A stretch of DNA of 64,000 nt, taken from NCBI GenBank assembly GCA_964020085.1, contig OZ026607.1, positions 7,465,779 through 7,529,778 of the forward strand, in the 5' to 3' direction. Numbering within the stretch: the first letter of the stretch is position 1; every line of letters begins with the position of its first letter. The DNA comes from Micromussa lordhowensis (lineage: Eukaryota; Cnidaria; Anthozoa; Scleractinia; Lobophylliidae). The notes under the pieces are model-generated. The model searched no databases, had not been told where the DNA came from, and saw nothing but the letters and a program-made list of their open reading frames with translations. Positions 61,558 through 64,000 of the stretch are shown one piece after another. A program made the translations under genes and the position numbers.

Positions 61558-63555
61558 CTTGACGAAGTGGACACACTTGATGATGTTGATATTGACGATG
61601 ATGTCGACACAGAACTTGAAGTTGACACACTAAAAGGAATGAAAGTTATTATTTAAAGAATTTCAAATCTGTATAAATCGTGTTTAACATACAGGGCATT
61701 TGAAGGCCTACGAGGCGAAAAGAATAAAAAAACAGAGTTGTTTAGCCAAAGTTAACAATAGTCTTAATTTAATAAGGATTTATTACCTTGATGAAGTGGA
61801 CACACTTGATGATGTTGATATTGACGATGATGTCGACACAGAACTTGAAGTTGACACACTAAAAGCAACGAAAAGTGATTATTCACGGAAACTCAAAATG
61901 GTTCCGAAGTAAAAAAGTTCTTAGATAAAAGCATGACGAACTCAAACTAAACAATTCAGTTACAAGTGCATATCATAAGTTGTAGGATACAGCCCTTTTT
62001 GAAAGTCTGCAAGACGAGACAATACAACCAGCATACATTTTGTGGCGGTAAATTCTGTTTGCGACCTTCATCCACGATGATCGTCCAAAAAGAAGTGATA
62101 CCTTTCTCAAACTATTAGAAATGGACTTATGCCGAAAACAAATACTTATGCTGACCACTGTGTAATCTATTGATTATTCCATACCTAGACGACGTAGTTG
62201 CTGTTGACAAACTGGTCGTAGTGGGCGTCGAAACACTCGATGATGTCGATGCTGACGACGATGTTGACACTGAGCTTGATGTTGACACACTAGAAAACAA
62301 ACAAGAGAGGAATGCCACAACGATTGAGTAAGGATGTTGATTTTTCTCACTTGGAAAGAGGGCTGATTCATCAAACCAATTTTGTCCAAAACATCCTTGA
62401 TTTAATGACACAAATTTCTCTTTATACTTTTCTGGATAGCAGCCGTAAAGAGAACTGATACATCTAAATAGTTTTGTTGCAAACATGCTTGCATTATCGA
62501 TACAAATTTCTTATTCTACTCTCTGGATAACACTTCAAAACGAATTAGTTAACCCATTCTCTGGTACCTTGACGACGTCGACACACTTGATGACGTTGAT
62601 ATTGACGATGATGTGGACACAGAACTTGAAGTTGACACACTAAGAGGAAAGTTCAGATATTGTTAATATAATTAATTCATCTGTCGCTTTGGCAACTATA
62701 GTTTATTACACTTAGTGCTCCGGAAGATACTTGCTTATTTCATCAAGATGCTACTGAAAACATTGACTCTCTAATACCTTGACGTGGTTGCTGTTGATAC
62801 ACTTGTCGTTGTGGGTGTCGATACACTTGATGACGTCGATACTGACGACGATGTCGAAATAGAACTTGATGTCGACAAACTGCAAACAAAACGACACATT
62901 ATTTAATGAAACAAGAGCTTACATCGGTATGTTCTTTGGAGATTAGAAAAACGGAGGCCGCATGCTAGTATGTAAACGAAGGGTAAGCTACACCTGCTTG
63001 TACTAGATCTTACTTTGTTTATATAACCGCTTAAGTAAATGTGACGCATTACCTTGATGAAGTGGACACACTTGATGATGTTGATATTGACGATGATGTC
63101 GACACAGAACTTGAAGTTGACACACTAAAAGCAACGAAAAGTTATTATTTACGGAAACTCAAAATGGTTCTCAAATAAAAACGTTCTTAGATAAAAGCAG
63201 GACGCACTGAAACTTAACAATTCAGTTACAAGTGCATATCATAAGTTGTAAGATGCAGAGTTTTTGAAAGTCTGCAAGATAATACAAGCTGCATACATTT
63301 TGTTGCGGTAAATTCTGTTTGCGACCTTTATCCACGACGATCGGTCCAGAAATAAGTGATACCTATCTCAACCTATTAGAAATAGAGTCCCGAAAGGAAA
63401 TACTTATTGCTGGTCACTATCTAATTAACATAGTTTGTTAGCTGAATATCACGTTCAAACCATGACGGGTTATTGGTAATTACCTTGATGAAGTGGACAC
63501 ACTTGATGATGTTGATATTGATGACGATGTCGAGACAGAACTTGAAGTTGACACA
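61558..63555 (-). CDS. Ser/Thr-repeat gene, exon block B13 (7 exons, 5' end of array)
   Basis: Exons 61558-61629, 61787-61858, 62185-62289 (105 nt), 62568-62639, 62778-62879 (102 nt), 63053-63124, 63484-63555. This is the most upstream part of the repeat in transcription order. The acceptor of 63484-63555 is intact (CTTTTAG), so a further exon must lie beyond it to supply a donor and the start of the protein. Confidence 0.8.
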
Positions 63556-63703
63556 CTAAAAGGAAAGGAAAGTCATCGTTTAAAGAATTTCAAATCTGTA
63601 CAAATCGCGTTTAAGATACAGGGCTTTTGAAGGCCTGGTAGTAGAAAAGAATAAAAGACACACTTGTTTAACTTAAGTTAACAATGGTGCAAACCTTAAT
63701 TTA

Positions 63704-64000
63704 AGCCAATTTATAAGTAATATAAATTTAAGTTAATGTGAACAACCATGAAAGGGAGGTCAGAGAAGTTATTTGATCCATGTAGTCTTGATGTGCATTT
63801 CTGTCACGCAAAATTCCTGTGTGACAAACATTTTCCCATTGTGTTGAAAGTTCAAATTCCCCCTTCACGTCATTATGGCGTGTTATTCACAGGCCAATCA
63901 CATTTATGCTTTCCCAGTATGTCAATCAAGACCATGCGGCACTATCTTTCATCTGTAGTTCACTTCAAGTTCTCTGACCTCTCAGAGTGTTGTAAAAAAT
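63704..64000. other. Single-copy sequence beyond the array
   Basis: The repeat stops after TTAATTTAA, where sisters continue TAAGGATTCATTACC. No exon, signal peptide or known element is evident in these 297 bases. A 12-bp inverted repeat, GAGGTCAGAGAA (63756-63767) and its complement (63970-63981), brackets most of the stretch and may belong to another mobile element that runs out of the window. Confidence 0.4.

Larger units (their letters stand above)
19700..63703 (-). repeat. Higher-order exon-intron array B
   Basis: Tandem units of about 3.58-3.59 kb, counted from the exon that opens each one: 24429, 28006 (short, 1924 bp), 29930, 33522 (short, 2097), 35619, 39205 (split by a LINE), 43877, 47466 (3139), 50605 (1671), 52276 (2098), 54374, 57966 and 61558 (partial). 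Full units hold 11 exons: nine of 72 nt and two long ones, about 285 codons. 19766-24428 is an older, irregular forerunner. The repeat ends sharply at about 63703. Neighbouring units at the right end are nearly identical, so the growth there is recent. Confidence 0.93.

Overview
The window looks like nuclear DNA of an invertebrate animal, most likely an anthozoan cnidarian such as a stony coral (inference). The evidence is AT-rich sequence, spliceosomal introns, a Tx1/L1-type LINE, a tyrosine-recombinase element, a TA-flanked MITE and a tRNA-derived SINE fragment whose tail resembles a repeat I remember from coral genomes. There are no bacterial operons, rRNAs, complete tRNAs or CRISPR arrays. 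Almost the whole window is one structure: the middle of a very large gene on the minus strand, built from about 170 tiny exons. Reading the minus strand, each exon follows a pyrimidine-rich tract ending in AG and stops before GTAATG, GTATGG, GTACCA or GTATTA. The exons are mostly 72 nt (24 codons) or 102 nt (34 codons), with variants of 57, 63, 99 and 105 nt. All are multiples of 3, and each junction splits a serine codon AG|T, so any number of exons can be gained or lost without breaking the frame. The product is a repeat of the hexamer V/I-S-T-S-S-S. The long exons add a V-S-T-P-T-T-T-S-L-S-T-A-T-T-S stretch. Summing the exons by eye gives roughly 4,400 residues of almost pure Ser/Thr, a mucin-like protein expected to be heavily O-glycosylated. 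Neither the first exon (with a signal peptide) nor the last is in the window.

Layout. 1-12535: array A, three full higher-order units (3750, 4215 and 3512 bp) and a partial one, each with 13-16 exons. 12536-19765: a divergent centre with scattered, partly degenerate exons, a 218-bp insertion with 11-bp direct repeats, a 341-bp MITE with 40-bp perfect inverted repeats, and a 1.75-kb exon-free stretch. 19766-24428: early, irregular array-B units, one interrupted by a 1.1-kb fragment of a tyrosine-recombinase element carrying five hairpins with a constant loop. 24429-63703: array B, full units of about 3.58 kb with 11 exons, plus shortened units. About 4.1 kb of LINE with an intact 1240-residue ORF2 sits inside one exon. 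63704-64000: the array ends abruptly in single-copy sequence.

How it works together. Repetition is nested at four levels: 18-nt codon hexamer, 72-nt exon, about 235-bp exon-intron monomer, and about 3.6-kb unit. Hybrid exons, whose two flanking introns come from different unit positions, show that the exons themselves were the homology used for unequal exchange. A truncated SINE trapped in one intron has been copied along to 12 places. Three exon copies have lost the acceptor AG and one was split by the LINE. Because the exons are symmetrical, skipping any of them would keep the frame.
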